Source of the DNA: an uncultured Butyricimonas sp.
Lineage (GTDB): Bacteria; Bacteroidota; Bacteroidia; Bacteroidales; Marinifilaceae
Direction: 5' to 3'
NCBI GenBank assembly: GCA_944320555.1
Contig: CALUHX010000038.1
Location: forward strand, 1-32,841
Length of the DNA: 32,841 nt
Part shown: piece by piece, positions 32,747 to 32,841 of the stretch
Layout: every line of letters begins with the position of its first letter
How positions within the stretch are numbered: the first letter of the stretch is position 1
The notes under the pieces: generated by a model
The model's input: only the letters and a program-made list of their open reading frames with translations
Told to the model about the DNA's origin: nothing
Databases searched by the model: none
Made by a program: the position numbers and the translations under genes

Positions 32747-32841
32747 TTCGCGATTGATGTTTAGCATAGTCGTCCCTTAAAAATATTTTTATTTACTGTT
32801 ATTCAGTTATTTAATCAATAAAAGTCTTTGATAATTCTGCA
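32747..32841. other. AT-rich non-coding tail of the window
   Basis: No gene is seen in these 95 bases. AAAAATATTTTT at about 32785-32796 is a short palindrome and could be part of a terminator or of a promoter for a gene beyond the edge; neither can be decided here. Confidence 0.4.

Overview
The window reads as a chromosomal segment of an anaerobic Bacteroidota (Bacteroidales-type) bacterium. Evidence: SusC/SusD pairs, an ECF sigma/FecR pair feeding an STN-domain SusC, Bacteroidetes-type promoters (TTTG, about 19 bp, TAnnTTTG), weak Shine-Dalgarno use and a complete hmuYRSTUV-type heme operon. Most of the segment is GC-rich (58-63% in sample rows counted by hand); one roughly 6.2 kb block is near 35-37%. 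I cannot name the genus from sequence alone; a high-GC Bacteroidales such as Alistipes or Odoribacteraceae relatives would fit.

Layout. 1-773 (-): 5' part of an AAA-ATPase/PD-(D/E)XK family gene cut by the window edge. 1247-10672 (-): heme acquisition operon hmuY-R-S-T-U-V: outer-membrane hemophore lipoprotein, TonB receptor, CobN-like HmuS, and a three-gene membrane module resembling an ExbB/ExbD proton channel. 10884-11417 (+): small P-loop kinase-like gene. 11568-14022 (-): exported redox cluster (AhpD/CMD-like protein, exported flavodoxin, flavodoxin lipoprotein, decapitated alpha/beta hydrolase), divergent from an AraC regulator at 14391-15290 (+). 15400-21756 (-): SusC-SusD plus a nucleotide pyrophosphatase/phosphodiesterase-like enzyme. 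22341-32746 (+): ECF sigma, FecR anti-sigma, STN-SusC, SusD, DUF4843 lipoprotein, PKD-like lipoprotein and a secreted thioredoxin-fold protein.

How the parts work together. The hmu operon should bind heme outside the cell, carry it across the outer membrane and process it at HmuS, probably energised by HmuT/U/V. The second Sus locus is wired for trans-envelope signalling: substrate-loaded SusC uses its STN domain to talk to FecR, releasing the sigma factor, which probably acts at a GGGTACCC-type promoter just before susC. Neither Sus locus in the window carries a glycosidase, so peptides or phosphodiesters are better substrate guesses than polysaccharides.

Most notable: (i) a two-copy intergenic element of about 204-215 bp with terminal inverted repeats, a 79/80-identical core and an array of TCCTAT hexamers at exact 11-bp spacing; (ii) an apparent cassette exchange whose edges fall inside susC and inside the thioredoxin signal-peptide codons; (iii) a HmuY protein with about 150 residues inserted inside the hemophore domain; (iv) a Met-rich insert in HmuS; (v) paired CCCC/GGGG palindromes one 33-bp interval apart at the hmu promoter; (vi) a predicted exported flavodoxin/CMD redox operon next to a truncated hydrolase.
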